Below, in pieces: positions 9,664 through 17,225 of a DNA stretch of 44,526 bases (position 1 is its first letter; every line of letters begins with the position of its first letter). Location: NCBI RefSeq assembly GCF_018619435.1, contig NZ_JAHFZF010000038.1, positions 1 through 44,526 of the forward strand, in the 5' to 3' direction. The notes beneath the pieces were generated by a model. That model did no database searches. It worked only from the letters and a program-made list of their open reading frames with translations, and had not been told where the DNA came from. The stretch comes from Rhodoferax sp. U11-2br. GTDB taxonomy: Bacteria > Pseudomonadota > Gammaproteobacteria > Burkholderiales > Burkholderiaceae_C. The position numbers were made by a program, and so were the translations under genes.

Positions 9664-11028
9664 TCAGGTGGGCCAGGTGGATCCGGCCTCTGGCACCAGG
9701 GCGCGCCAGCCCAGTTCGTGTTTGATACGGGCGCGCAGGGTGTCGGCCGGGCCCGCTTCACCGTGCACGATGTAGACCTGATCGGGCGCCTGCGGCATCG
9801 TGCGCAGCCAACTGATGAGCTGGTTGGCATCCGCGTGGGCCGAGGCCGATTGCAGCTGCACCACCTCCGCATTCACGACCACATCGCGGCCATGGATACG
9901 CACGGTTTTTGCACCGCTGGCAAAGCTGGCACCCCGGGTGCCGGGCGCCTGGTAACCGGTCAGGATGACCATGTTGCGGTGGTCGCCCGCGTAGTGCGCC
10001 AGGTGGTGCAACACCCGCCCGCCAGTGGCCATGCCGCTGGCCGACAGGATCACCATCGGCCCGTGACGACTGGCCAAGGCACGCGACTCGTCGGTGCTGT
10101 TGACCATGGTGGCGCCATGGGTCAGGGCGCGGCTGTCTTGCTGACTCAGGCGGTGTTCACCGAGATGCGCCTCAAACAAATGGGTGGTGTGCACCGCCAT
10201 CGGGCTGTCCAGAAACACCGGCAACGAGCTTGGCAAATCACCCCGAAGTTTGAGCAGATGGATGGCGTGTAACAGCGCCTGGGCGCGGCCCACCGCAAAA
10301 ACCGGCACCACAGCCACACCACCGCGTTTGGCCACACGTTGCAGCGGTGCTGCCAGTTCGGCCAGCATGTCTTCTACCGGGTGGGTGCGGTCACCGTAGG
10401 TGGATTCGATCAGCACTGTATCGGCCTGTGGTGCCTCGTCCGGTGGGCTCATGATCAGGTCGTCCGGGCGGCCCAGATCGCCCGAGAACAAAATGCGTCG
10501 ACCGGCCACTTCCAGCAGGATGCTGCTGGCACCCAGGATATGGCCTGCGGCAGAGAAGGTGGCCTTCCAGCCAGGGATCGGGTTGAAGGGTCGACCAAAG
10601 TCATGGGTCTTGATGTGCGGTAGGGCGTCCAGCGCGTCCTGCCGGGTGTACAGGGGCAGGGCGGTCTCGTGTTTGGAGAGTTTGTGGCGGTTGGCAAACT
10701 CGGCGTCCTCTTCCTGGATGTGGCCACTGTCGGGCAGCAGGATCTTGCACAGGTCGCGCGTGCCGGGGGTGGCGTAAATCGGTCCGGAAAATCCTTCCTT
10801 GACCAGCAACGGCAGGTAACCACTGTGGTCCAGGTGCGCGTGGGTGAGCAACACCGCGTTGATCTGGTCCGGTGCTACCGGCAGCGGGTTCCAGTTGCGC
10901 AAACGCAGCTGTTTGTAGCCCTGGAACAGGCCGCAGTCCACCAGCAGGGCTTTGCCGTCGTGGCGTACCAGGTATTTGGAGCCGGTCACGGTACCGGCGC
11001 CGCCGAGAAAGCTGATAGTGACAGACAT
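9664..11028 (-). CDS. MBL-fold RNA nuclease of the beta-CASP family
   Basis: A 454-residue metallo-beta-lactamase/beta-CASP protein, the fold of CPSF73-like RNA nucleases. The N-terminus has FLGGAGTVTGSKYLV, then the metal motif THAHLDHSGYLP near residue 54; later metal ligands are in AAGHILGAS near residue 162 and FSGDLGRPDD near residue 181. The beta-CASP motifs follow: ESTYGDRTHP near residue 203, VFLDSPMAVH near residue 271, SASGMATGGRVLHHLAHY near residue 330 and a C-terminal SAHADANQL and IVHGE. The ATG at 11028 starts the family's first strand; an earlier start would run into the dnaJ terminator. Bacterial members of this length act on RNA or are uncharacterised; exact role unknown. 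Confidence 0.93.
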   Translation of the reverse strand: MSVTISFLGGAGTVTGSKYLVRHDGKALLVDCGLFQGYKQLRLRNWNPLPVAPDQINAVLLTHAHLDHSGYLPLLVKEGFSGPIYATPGTRDLCKILLPDSGHIQEEDAEFANRHKLSKHETALPLYTRQDALDALPHIKTHDFGRPFNPIPGWKATFSAAGHILGASSILLEVAGRRILFSGDLGRPDDLIMSPPDEAPQADTVLIESTYGDRTHPVEDMLAELAAPLQRVAKRGGVAVVPVFAVGRAQALLHAIHLLKLRGDLPSSLPVFLDSPMAVHTTHLFEAHLGEHRLSQQDSRALTHGATMVNSTDESRALASRHGPMVILSASGMATGGRVLHHLAHYAGDHRNMVILTGYQAPGTRGASFASGAKTVRIHGRDVVVNAEVVQLQSASAHADANQLISWLRTMPQAPDQVYIVHGEAGPADTLRARIKHELGWRALVPEAGSTWPT

Positions 11029-11067
11029 GGCTGAGGCTCCTGAGGGATGTGTTGTATGGTGTTGGCG

Positions 11068-11103
11068 AAAAAAAACCACGCAGTTTTTGAAAGAACTGTG
11101 TGG
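11068..11103 (-). terminator. intrinsic terminator after dnaJ
   Basis: Read on the minus strand, CCACACAGTT and AACTGCGTGG pair over 10 bp (one G-U) around an eight-base loop and are followed by eight T (11068-11075). It sits 43 bases after the dnaJ stop and separates the heat-shock group from the beta-CASP gene. Confidence 0.9.
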
Positions 11104-11146
11104 CTTTTCTATAGCAGGGATAGGCTCCCGGTGGGTCAGGCCTGGA

Positions 11147-12283
11147 TCAGCTGAAGAAACTCTTCAAGCGGTCGGTCCAACTGTCACCGGTGGGTGAGTG
11201 TTTGCTGCCGCCCTTTTTCAGAGACTCATCGAGCTCACGCAGCAGCTTGCGTTGGTGTTCGGTGAGTTTGACCGGGGTTTCGATCAGGATGTGGCAATAC
11301 AGGTCACCGGGGTAGCTTGAGCGCACACCCTTGATGCCCTTGCCGCGCAGCCGGAACTGTTTGCCGGTTTGAGTGCCTTCGGGGATATCGATGGCAGCCT
11401 TGCCAGCCAAGGTGGGCACATCAATTTCACCACCGAGGGTGGCGGTGACGATGCTGATCGGCACCGAGCAATGCAGGTCGTCGCCGTCGCGCTCAAAAAT
11501 GTCGTGTTTCTTGAGGCGGATCTCGATGTACAGGTCACCCGGCGGGCCACCATTGGTGCCGGGTTCCCCATTGCCCGCGCTGCGGATGCGCATGCCGCCG
11601 TCGATACCGGCCGGGATTTTGACTTCGAGTGTTTTTTGTTTCTTGATCTTGCCTTGGCCATGGCAGGCTGGGCAGGGTTCGGGAATGACCTTGCCGGTGC
11701 CACGGCAGGTCGGGCAGGTCTGCTGCACGCTGAAGAAGCCTTGCCGCATCTGCACCGACCCGGTGCCAGCACAGGTGCCGCAGGACTTGACCTGGGTGCC
11801 TGGTTTGGCGCCAGTGCCGTGGCAGCTGTCGCAGTTGTCCCAGCTGGGGATGCGGATTTGGGCATCCTTGCCCTTGGCCGCTTCTTCCAGCGTCACTTCC
11901 ATGGCGTAGCTCAGGTCGCTGCCCCGATAGACCTGGCGGCCACCACCGGCACGACCGCGTTGCTGGCCGAACATGTCGCCAAAAATGTCCCCAAAGGCTT
12001 CGGCAAACCCACCATAGGCTTCAGCACCGCCTGCGCCACCGCGCATGTTCGGGTCTACACCGGCAAAGCCGTGCTGGTCGTAGGCCGCCCGTTTTTGCGG
12101 GTCCGACAGCATCTCGTAGGCTTCTTTGGATTCCTTGAATTTTTCCTCGGCCACTTTGGCGGAGTCACCCTGGTTGCGGTCAGGGTGGTGCTTCATCGCG
12201 TGTTTGCGATAAGCCTTCTTGATCTCGTCGTCTGTGGCGTTTTTGGGAACACCCAGAACCTCGTAGTAATCTCTTTTTGACAT
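11147..12283 (-). CDS. dnaJ: chaperone protein DnaJ
   Basis: A 378-residue type I J-protein, the co-chaperone that delivers unfolded proteins to DnaK and stimulates its ATPase. The J domain (1-70) has the HPD triad in KHHPDRNQ; a Gly/Phe-rich linker runs from about 75 to 125; four zinc-binding repeats follow at about 148-210 ([40 protein letters not shown]), then the two beta-barrel client-binding domains and a dimerisation tail. It is the last gene of grpE-dnaK-dnaJ, 105 bases after dnaK, with a terminator directly behind it. Confidence 0.98.
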   Translation of the reverse strand: MSKRDYYEVLGVPKNATDDEIKKAYRKHAMKHHPDRNQGDSAKVAEEKFKESKEAYEMLSDPQKRAAYDQHGFAGVDPNMRGGAGGAEAYGGFAEAFGDIFGDMFGQQRGRAGGGRQVYRGSDLSYAMEVTLEEAAKGKDAQIRIPSWDNCDSCHGTGAKPGTQVKSCGTCAGTGSVQMRQGFFSVQQTCPTCRGTGKVIPEPCPACHGQGKIKKQKTLEVKIPAGIDGGMRIRSAGNGEPGTNGGPPGDLYIEIRLKKHDIFERDGDDLHCSVPISIVTATLGGEIDVPTLAGKAAIDIPEGTQTGKQFRLRGKGIKGVRSSYPGDLYCHILIETPVKLTEHQRKLLRELDESLKKGGSKHSPTGDSWTDRLKSFFS

Positions 12284-12312
12284 GGTCTACTCGTGCCTGG
12301 TTTCAATACAAA

Positions 12313-12347
12313 CGCCGCGTTGCTCCCTTGCGGTGATCAACGCGGCG
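12313..12347 (-). other. long perfect hairpin in the dnaK-dnaJ spacer
   Basis: CGCCGCGTT and AACGCGGCG form a perfect 9-bp stem around a 17-base loop between dnaK and dnaJ. On the transcribed strand the stem is followed by TTTGTATTG, a weak U stretch, so it could act as a partial terminator or as an mRNA stabiliser setting the DnaK:DnaJ ratio. Role inferred. Confidence 0.55.
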
Positions 12348-12388
12348 CGTGCTGCCTGTGTCAACAACAGTGTTGAAGTGCCAAGCGT

Positions 12389-14335
12389 TTAGGGCTTCTT
12401 GACTTCTTTCACTTCGGCGTCAACCACATTGTCGTCTTGCGCTGCGCTGCCACCTTGGGGTGCGGCCTGCTCGGCTGCGCCATCGGGTTGCGCCGCAGCG
12501 GCTTCCTTGGCTTGCATGTCAGCATACATTTTTTCGCCGAGTTTCTGGCTCACCGTCATCAGGGCCGTGCTCTTTTCTTCGATGGTCGCCTTGTTGTCAC
12601 CTTTGAGGGCTTCTTCCAGGTCTTTCACCGCAGCTTCGATTTTTTCCTTCTCAGCGGCGTCGATCTTGTCGCCGTACTCGGTCAGGCTCTTCTTGACGCT
12701 GTGCATGCTGGCTTCGGCGGTATTGCGGGCTTGTACCAGCTCGAGTTTTTTCTTGTCGTCGGCGGCATTGAGCTCGGCATCTTTCACCATTTGCTGGATT
12801 TCGGCTTCGGACAGACCCGAGTTGGCCTTGATGGTGATCTTGTTTTCCTTGCCGGTGCCTTTGTCCTTGGCGCCCACGTGCAAAATGCCGTTGGCGTCGA
12901 TGTCAAACGACACTTCAATCTGGGGCAAACCACGTGGTGAGGGCGGGATGCCTTCGAGGTTGAACTCACCCAGCAGCTTGTTGCCAGCCGCAATTTCGCG
13001 TTCACCCTGGAACACCTTGATGGTCACGGCAGGCTGGTTGTCGTCGGCGGTCGAGAAGGTTTGGGCAAACTTGGTCGGGATCGTGGTGTTCTTGGCGATC
13101 ATCTTGGTCATCACGCCACCCAGGGTTTCAATACCCAGGGACAGCGGCGTCACGTCCAGCAACAACACGTCGGTGCGGTCGCCCGACAACACCTGGCCCT
13201 GAATGGCCGCACCCACGGCGACAGCTTCGTCAGGGTTCACGTCTTTGCGTGGTTCGCGGCCAAACAGCTCTTTGACCTTTTCCTGCACTTTGGGCATACG
13301 TGTCATACCGCCGACCAGGATCACGTCATGGATGTCGGCTGCGCTCACGCCAGCGTCTTTCAGGGCGGTGCGGCAGGGGGCAATGGTGCGTTCGACCAGT
13401 TCTTCTACCAGCGACTCAAGCTTGGCGCGAGTCAGCTTGATGTTCAGGTGTTTCGGACCAGAGGCGTCAGCGGTGACATACGGCAGGTTGATGTCGGTCT
13501 GGGCGCTGCTGGAGAGCTCGATTTTGGCCTTTTCAGCGGCTTCTTTCAGGCGTTGCAGGGCGAGCACATCCTTGCCCAAGTCCACGCCTTGTTCCTTCTT
13601 GAACTCGGCAATGATGAAGTCGATGATGCGTTGGTCAAAGTCTTCACCACCCAGGAAGGTGTCGCCGTTGGTGGACAGCACTTCAAACTGCTTTTCACCA
13701 TCGACGTCAGCGATTTCGATGATGGAAATGTCAAAGGTACCACCACCCAGGTCATACACCGCAATCTTGCGGTCGCCTTTTTCGTTTTTGTCCAGGCCAA
13801 ACGCCAGGGCAGCTGCGGTGGGTTCGTTGATGATGCGTTTGACTTCCAGGCCGGCAATGCGACCCGCATCCTTGGTGGCTTGACGCTGGGCGTCGTTGAA
13901 GTAGGCGGGCACGGTGATCACCGCTTCGGTGACGGCTTCGCCGAGGTAGTCTTCAGCTGTCTTCTTCATCTTGCGCAACACATCGGCGCTGATTTGTTGG
14001 GGCGCCATGCGGTTGCCACGCACTTCCACCCAGGCATCACCGTTGTCAGCAGCAGCGATTTTGTAGGGCATCAGGTCGATGTCCTTTTGCACTTCTTTTT
14101 CGGTGAACTTGCGACCAATCAGGCGCTTGACCGCGTACAGCGTGTTGCGTGGGTTGGTCACCGCCTGGCGCTTGGCCGAAGCACCGACCAGCACTTCGCC
14201 GTCTTCCTGGTAGGCGATGATCGACGGTGTGGTGCGCGCACCTTCGGCGTTTTCAATCACTTTGGGCGTATTGCCTTCCATGATGGCGACGCAGCTGTTG
14301 GTGGTGCCCAGATCGATGCCGATGATTCTTCCCAT
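12389..14335 (-). CDS. dnaK: chaperone protein DnaK (Hsp70)
   Basis: A 648-residue Hsp70. The nucleotide-binding domain opens with [16 protein letters not shown], followed by the connect motif [17 protein letters not shown] near residue 145, phosphate-2 loop [14 protein letters not shown] near residue 197 and [13 protein letters not shown] near residue 342. The interdomain linker is [13 protein letters not shown], and the beta-sandwich substrate domain and helical lid follow, ending in a Lys/Glu/Val-rich tail ([12 protein letters not shown]) typical of proteobacteria. It lies between grpE (71 bases upstream) and dnaJ and should be transcribed from the heat-shock promoter before grpE. Confidence 0.99.
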   Translation of the reverse strand: MGRIIGIDLGTTNSCVAIMEGNTPKVIENAEGARTTPSIIAYQEDGEVLVGASAKRQAVTNPRNTLYAVKRLIGRKFTEKEVQKDIDLMPYKIAAADNGDAWVEVRGNRMAPQQISADVLRKMKKTAEDYLGEAVTEAVITVPAYFNDAQRQATKDAGRIAGLEVKRIINEPTAAALAFGLDKNEKGDRKIAVYDLGGGTFDISIIEIADVDGEKQFEVLSTNGDTFLGGEDFDQRIIDFIIAEFKKEQGVDLGKDVLALQRLKEAAEKAKIELSSSAQTDINLPYVTADASGPKHLNIKLTRAKLESLVEELVERTIAPCRTALKDAGVSAADIHDVILVGGMTRMPKVQEKVKELFGREPRKDVNPDEAVAVGAAIQGQVLSGDRTDVLLLDVTPLSLGIETLGGVMTKMIAKNTTIPTKFAQTFSTADDNQPAVTIKVFQGEREIAAGNKLLGEFNLEGIPPSPRGLPQIEVSFDIDANGILHVGAKDKGTGKENKITIKANSGLSEAEIQQMVKDAELNAADDKKKLELVQARNTAEASMHSVKKSLTEYGDKIDAAEKEKIEAAVKDLEEALKGDNKATIEEKSTALMTVSQKLGEKMYADMQAKEAAAAQPDGAAEQAAPQGGSAAQDDNVVDAEVKEVKKP

Positions 14336-14406
14336 GGTGAACTCCTAAATAGACAGATGTTTATAACTTGTGGACAGCCTGATTGATTTCAAGCTGGAGG
14401 ATTGGC

Positions 14407-14979
14407 TTATTTCGGTGCAGAAACCGTGACCAAAGCCGGGCGCAACACACGCTCAGAGATCAGATAACCCTTTTGCAGCACGGTCACCACCGAGTTGGCT
14501 TCGTGCTCGGACGGCACCACACTGATGGCCTGGTGCTGGTGGGGGTCGAATTTGCTACCCGGTTCCGGGTTGACTGCCACCACTTTGTTACGTTCGAGCG
14601 CCGAAAGCAGTTGCCGCAAGGTGGCTTGAGCACCTTCACGAATCTGCTCCAGCTTGGCGTCTTTGATGGCCAGACCAGCTTCCAGACTGTCGATCACCGG
14701 CAGCAAGCTGTCGGCAAAACCTTCCAGAGCGAATTTGCGTGACTTGGCGACTTCGTCCTCGGCGCGGCGGCGGGCGTTCTCCACATCAGCCTTGGCACGC
14801 AGGTACTGGTCGGCAAGTTCGGCGCTTTTGGCTTGCAAATCAGCCAGATCGGCCTGGCATTTGGCCAGGACCTCGGATTCGTAGTTGGCCAGAGTTTCCT
14901 GGATGTTTTGCCCATCCACTGCGGCAGCTGGGGCAGCGGAATGGTCCGCAGAAGTAGGTTGAGGTGTTGTGTCAGACAT
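14407..14979 (-). CDS. grpE: nucleotide exchange factor GrpE
   Basis: A 190-residue GrpE, the exchange factor that releases ADP from DnaK. An acidic, low-complexity N-terminus (residues 1-35) is followed by a long helical coiled coil carrying [16 protein letters not shown] near residue 60 and [20 protein letters not shown] near residue 84, then the beta-wing domain with [20 protein letters not shown] near residue 140 and the C-terminal [20 protein letters not shown]. It is the first gene of the heat-shock group and begins about 27 bases after the predicted sigma-32 start site. Confidence 0.98.
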   Translation of the reverse strand: MSDTTPQPTSADHSAAPAAAVDGQNIQETLANYESEVLAKCQADLADLQAKSAELADQYLRAKADVENARRRAEDEVAKSRKFALEGFADSLLPVIDSLEAGLAIKDAKLEQIREGAQATLRQLLSALERNKVVAVNPEPGSKFDPHQHQAISVVPSEHEANSVVTVLQKGYLISERVLRPALVTVSAPK

Positions 14980-15013
14980 GCGGTGAGGCGGGTTTTGTAT
15001 GAACGATGCTGTG

Positions 15014-15041
15014 AGATGGTGGTGCCGTTTGTGATTTCAAG
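15014..15041 (-). promoter_or_regulatory. sigma-32 (RpoH) heat-shock promoter of grpE-dnaK-dnaJ
   Basis: On the minus strand CTTGAAA (15041-15035) is followed after 13 bases by CACCATCT (15021-15014), which matches the RpoH consensus CTTGAAA-N13-CCCCATnT at all but one defined base. It lies 35 bases upstream of the grpE ATG, so transcription would begin near 15006. Confidence 0.85.
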
Positions 15042-15102
15042 AGCAGTACCCACAATATTTTTGGGTCAATGCCTGTTGACACCAGGATGGCATCTCACCA
15101 AT

Positions 15103-15130
15103 AAAAACGGGCACCTGTCTCAGGTGCCCG
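15103..15130 (-). terminator. intrinsic terminator after the FKBP gene
   Basis: CGGGCACCTG and CAGGTGCCCG form a perfect 10-bp stem with a three-base loop (15108-15130); on the minus strand it is followed by five T (15107-15103). It begins about 20 bases after the stop of the FKBP-type isomerase and isolates it from grpE. Confidence 0.92.
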
Positions 15131-15151
15131 GAGTCAGCCAAACGGAGATGC

Positions 15152-15502
15152 TCAGGACAGCTTGAGCAATTCAACTTCAAATTTGAGGGTGGCGTTCGGC
15201 GGGATCACACCACCCGCACCGCGTGCACCATAACCCAGGCCTGGAGGAATGATCAGAGTGCGGGTACCGCCCACTTGCATACCCGCCACACCTTCGTCCC
15301 AGCCACGGATGACAGAGCCAGCACCCAGGTTGAAGACAAAAGGCGTGCCCCGGTCCTTGCTGGAGTCGAACTTGGTGCCTTGGACACCTTCCTGGAACAG
15401 CCAGCCGGTGTAGTGGACCGTCACGCGTTGGCCGTCGGTGGCAACATCACCAACACCGGTGATGCTGTCTTCGTATTGGAGTCCTGATGGGGTTGTGATC
15501 AT
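15152..15502 (-). CDS. FKBP-type peptidyl-prolyl cis-trans isomerase
   Basis: A 116-residue single-domain FKBP, a cytoplasmic proline isomerase/folding helper of the FKBP12-like bacterial type (no signal peptide). The active-site strand and loop appear as VTVHYTGWL near residue 30, FDSSKDRGTPFVFNLGAG near residues 47-64, VIRGWDEGVAGM near residue 67 and the C-terminal IPPNATLKFEVELLKL. The ATG at 15502 gives the usual start MITTPSGLQYED; a longer reading would add an unrelated 43-residue tail overlapping the upstream gene. The Shine-Dalgarno is weak. It follows the HxlR-like gene by 46 bases on the same strand and could be cotranscribed. Confidence 0.95.
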   Translation of the reverse strand: MITTPSGLQYEDSITGVGDVATDGQRVTVHYTGWLFQEGVQGTKFDSSKDRGTPFVFNLGAGSVIRGWDEGVAGMQVGGTRTLIIPPGLGYGARGAGGVIPPNATLKFEVELLKLS

Positions 15503-15520
15503 AAGAAGCAGAGATGAAAT

Positions 15521-15530
15521 AAGTGGACTT
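15521..15530. promoter_or_regulatory. AAGTGGACTT motif upstream of the FKBP gene
   Basis: AAGT-GG-ACTT is a near-palindromic decamer 19 bases before the FKBP start codon. The nonamer AAGTGGACT recurs at 15952-15960 upstream of the HxlR-like gene. A shared site for that regulator is possible; this is inference from two copies only. Confidence 0.3.
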
Positions 15531-15548
15531 GACTGAAAACAACTGTTT

Positions 15549-15860
15549 TCAGGCTTTCTTTTTGGCTTGGGTGGAGACCCATTTGGTGGCAAAGGCAGAC
15601 AGATCACCCATACGCTTGAGCAGATCGGCACCCAAAGGCGTCACCAGATAACCGCTGCTGCCGTGGTCGAGCAGGCCAGCTTCACGCATTTCCTTGATCC
15701 GTGTGTTCAGTGTGTTGGGGGTGATGCCGCCGACGCTGTCTTGCAGCAGCCGAAAAGTCTGGGGGTGGCCGTCTTTTAGTGCCCAAAGCACACGAATGGC
15801 ATAACGTGATTCAAGCAGGCTTAACAGCTGGCCAATGGCAGCGGTTTCTTTTGTACTCAT
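15549..15860 (-). CDS. HxlR-like winged helix-turn-helix regulator
   Basis: A 103-residue small DNA-binding protein. The pattern SRYAIRVLWALKDGHPQTF (residues 18-36), a recognition-helix segment GGITPNTLNTRIKEMREAGL (near 44-63) and the wing SSGYLVTPLGADLL match HxlR/MarR-like winged helix proteins, which are typically dimeric and respond to thiol or aldehyde stress; this one has no cysteine, so a redox-sensing role is unlikely. The ATG has a strong AAAGGAGA at ideal spacing. The product is encoded just upstream of the FKBP gene and may be autoregulated through the AAGTGGACT motif. Exact ligand unknown. Confidence 0.75.
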   Translation of the reverse strand: MSTKETAAIGQLLSLLESRYAIRVLWALKDGHPQTFRLLQDSVGGITPNTLNTRIKEMREAGLLDHGSSGYLVTPLGADLLKRMGDLSAFATKWVSTQAKKKA

Positions 15861-15951
15861 GGGACATCTCCTTTGGACATGAAATTTCTGCCAAGGGCAT
15901 CACTGCAGTGTGGTGTGCGAACCCAGACCTGCCCTTTTGTGTCGGCGCGAA

Positions 15952-15960
15952 AAGTGGACT
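15952..15960. promoter_or_regulatory. AAGTGGACT motif upstream of the HxlR-like gene
   Basis: Second copy of the nonamer found before the FKBP gene, here 92 bases before the HxlR-like start codon and followed by TATA. Candidate operator; evidence is only the shared sequence. Confidence 0.3.
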
Positions 15961-16038
15961 ATATCGCAAATTGCCGAATTGCTACATGTTTTGTAGCTTG
16001 GGAACATCAGTTGTCAGCACAAAATTCATGTACAGTTG

Positions 16039-16055
16039 AAAAAGTGCCACTTTTT
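16039..16055. promoter_or_regulatory. AAAAAGTG-C-CACTTTTT palindrome upstream of the ComFB-like gene
   Basis: A perfect 17-base palindrome about 68 bases before the ComFB-like start codon, in the divergent spacer with the HxlR-like gene. It could be an operator or a small hairpin. The half-site AAAAGTG also occurs at 15950-15956, overlapping the shared nonamer, which hints that the same regulator might bind both. Confidence 0.4.
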
Positions 16056-16122
16056 ACCAGATCGGTCCGGAAGCTTTGGCACGCTTGTCTTGACGGGTCA
16101 AACACCTTTTAGAGTCATTCTT

Positions 16123-16410
16123 ATGATCATCAACTTTGAGCAGATTCACAACTATTTTGAGCCTGTTGTGTTTGAGGCGGTGGCCAAAATGTCTGGCTCT
16201 CACCCTGACTTCAGCGCCGATATGCTGGCCGATGTGGCCTGTGTAGCGCTCAACCGACTGCCCGCGCGTTATTTGCGTCACGACGTCGACATGATGTTTT
16301 ACCTGACCGAGCCGGAGCGCCGCGCCATGGAAGATTCATTGCAAGAAGCACTGAGTTTTGCCTTTGGTTTTGTGAACGACCGCTCGGGTGGGCAAAACAG
16401 CGCTGTTTAA
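16123..16410 (+). CDS. ComFB-family protein (late competence/c-di-GMP receptor family)
   Basis: A 95-residue protein resembling the ComFB family. The N-terminal helix FEQIHNYFEPVVFEAVAKM and the characteristic DVACVALNRLPARYLRH (residues about 38-54) are the family hallmarks; the usual cysteines of Bacillus ComFB are largely absent. Work on ComFB-like proteins points to cyclic-di-GMP binding, but that cannot be confirmed here. The ATG at 16123 is chosen over earlier in-frame starts because the family begins at this helix. It lies 59 bases before a gene pair encoding a spermidine-synthase-like protein and a PulE-type ATPase, so a regulatory link to pilus or secretion ATPase activity is plausible. 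Confidence 0.75.
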   Translation: MIINFEQIHNYFEPVVFEAVAKMSGSHPDFSADMLADVACVALNRLPARYLRHDVDMMFYLTEPERRAMEDSLQEALSFAFGFVNDRSGGQNSAV

Positions 16411-16469
16411 GCCGGTCGGTGGGGGTTGCCGCCGTTGACAGCCCAGGCGATTGGGGATAATCCGGCATC

Positions 16470-17225
16470 TTGAAAAAACGCACCTCACAACTTCCCGAAG
16501 TCAACTTCTCTGACGACGACAACATTCGGCACCTGCATCTGGGCAGCGAATGGATTCAGGGCTCCATGTATCTGGAAGACACCATCGGATTGGTGCATGA
16601 GTACGTGCAGCGCATGATGGCTTGGTTGCTGTTTGTCGATCCAGAGACGGTGACAGACCGCCAAGCCATGCAACTGGGCCTGGGCGCGGGCTCCTTGACC
16701 AAGTTTTGCGCCAAGGAATTGCGCATCAAAACCACGGCCATTGAACTCAACCCACAAGTTCTCGCCATGTGTCGCACCCATTTCAAATTGCCTGCCGACA
16801 GCCCGACGATGCGGGTGGTACTGGCCGATGCTGCTCAGGAAATACTCAATCCCAAGTGGTGGGGCACGGTGGACGCCTTGCAGGTGGACCTCTACGACCG
16901 CGAGGCCGCCGCACCAGTGCTGGACAGCCTGCCGTTCTACAACCACTGCCGCCGTTTGTTGACGCCCGAGGGTTGCATGACGGTCAACCTGTTTGGCCGC
17001 GCCTCGAGTTTTGAGCGCAGTGTCGAAAAAATGTCGGCAGCCTTTGGCAAAGAGGCCATCTGGGCGTTCAAACCCACGCGTGAGGGCAACACCGTGGTGC
17101 TGGCACAACATACCCCCACACGGCCCAAACGCGAGGTCTTGATGGCACGTGCTGCCATCATCGAGGCGCGTTGGGGGCTGCCCGCCGCCAAATGGGTGCG
17201 GGTGTTCAAGCCGATGTTGTCATGA
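16470..17225 (+). CDS. spermidine synthase-like methyltransferase-fold protein
   Basis: A 251-residue protein of the spermine/spermidine synthase fold. The cofactor-binding motif reads AMQLGLGAGSLTKF near residue 65, followed by the acidic ribose-binding end of strand two, TTAIELNPQVLAM, near residue 88, and an aspartate-rich strand DALQVDLYDREAAAP near residue 133, where true spermidine synthases have a catalytic DxxD. The substrate side is not clearly conserved, so polyamine synthesis is unproven. The start is TTG with no Shine-Dalgarno; TTGACA (16435) and GATAAT (16456) lie just before it, so the message may be nearly leaderless. It overlaps the PulE gene by ATGA. Confidence 0.8.
   Translation: MKKRTSQLPEVNFSDDDNIRHLHLGSEWIQGSMYLEDTIGLVHEYVQRMMAWLLFVDPETVTDRQAMQLGLGAGSLTKFCAKELRIKTTAIELNPQVLAMCRTHFKLPADSPTMRVVLADAAQEILNPKWWGTVDALQVDLYDREAAAPVLDSLPFYNHCRRLLTPEGCMTVNLFGRASSFERSVEKMSAAFGKEAIWAFKPTREGNTVVLAQHTPTRPKREVLMARAAIIEARWGLPAAKWVRVFKPMLS

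Noticed and set aside
13061..14386. 441-codon plus-strand reading opposite dnaK
   Set aside because: Antisense shadow of dnaK; long antisense frames opposite Hsp70 genes are a known artefact.
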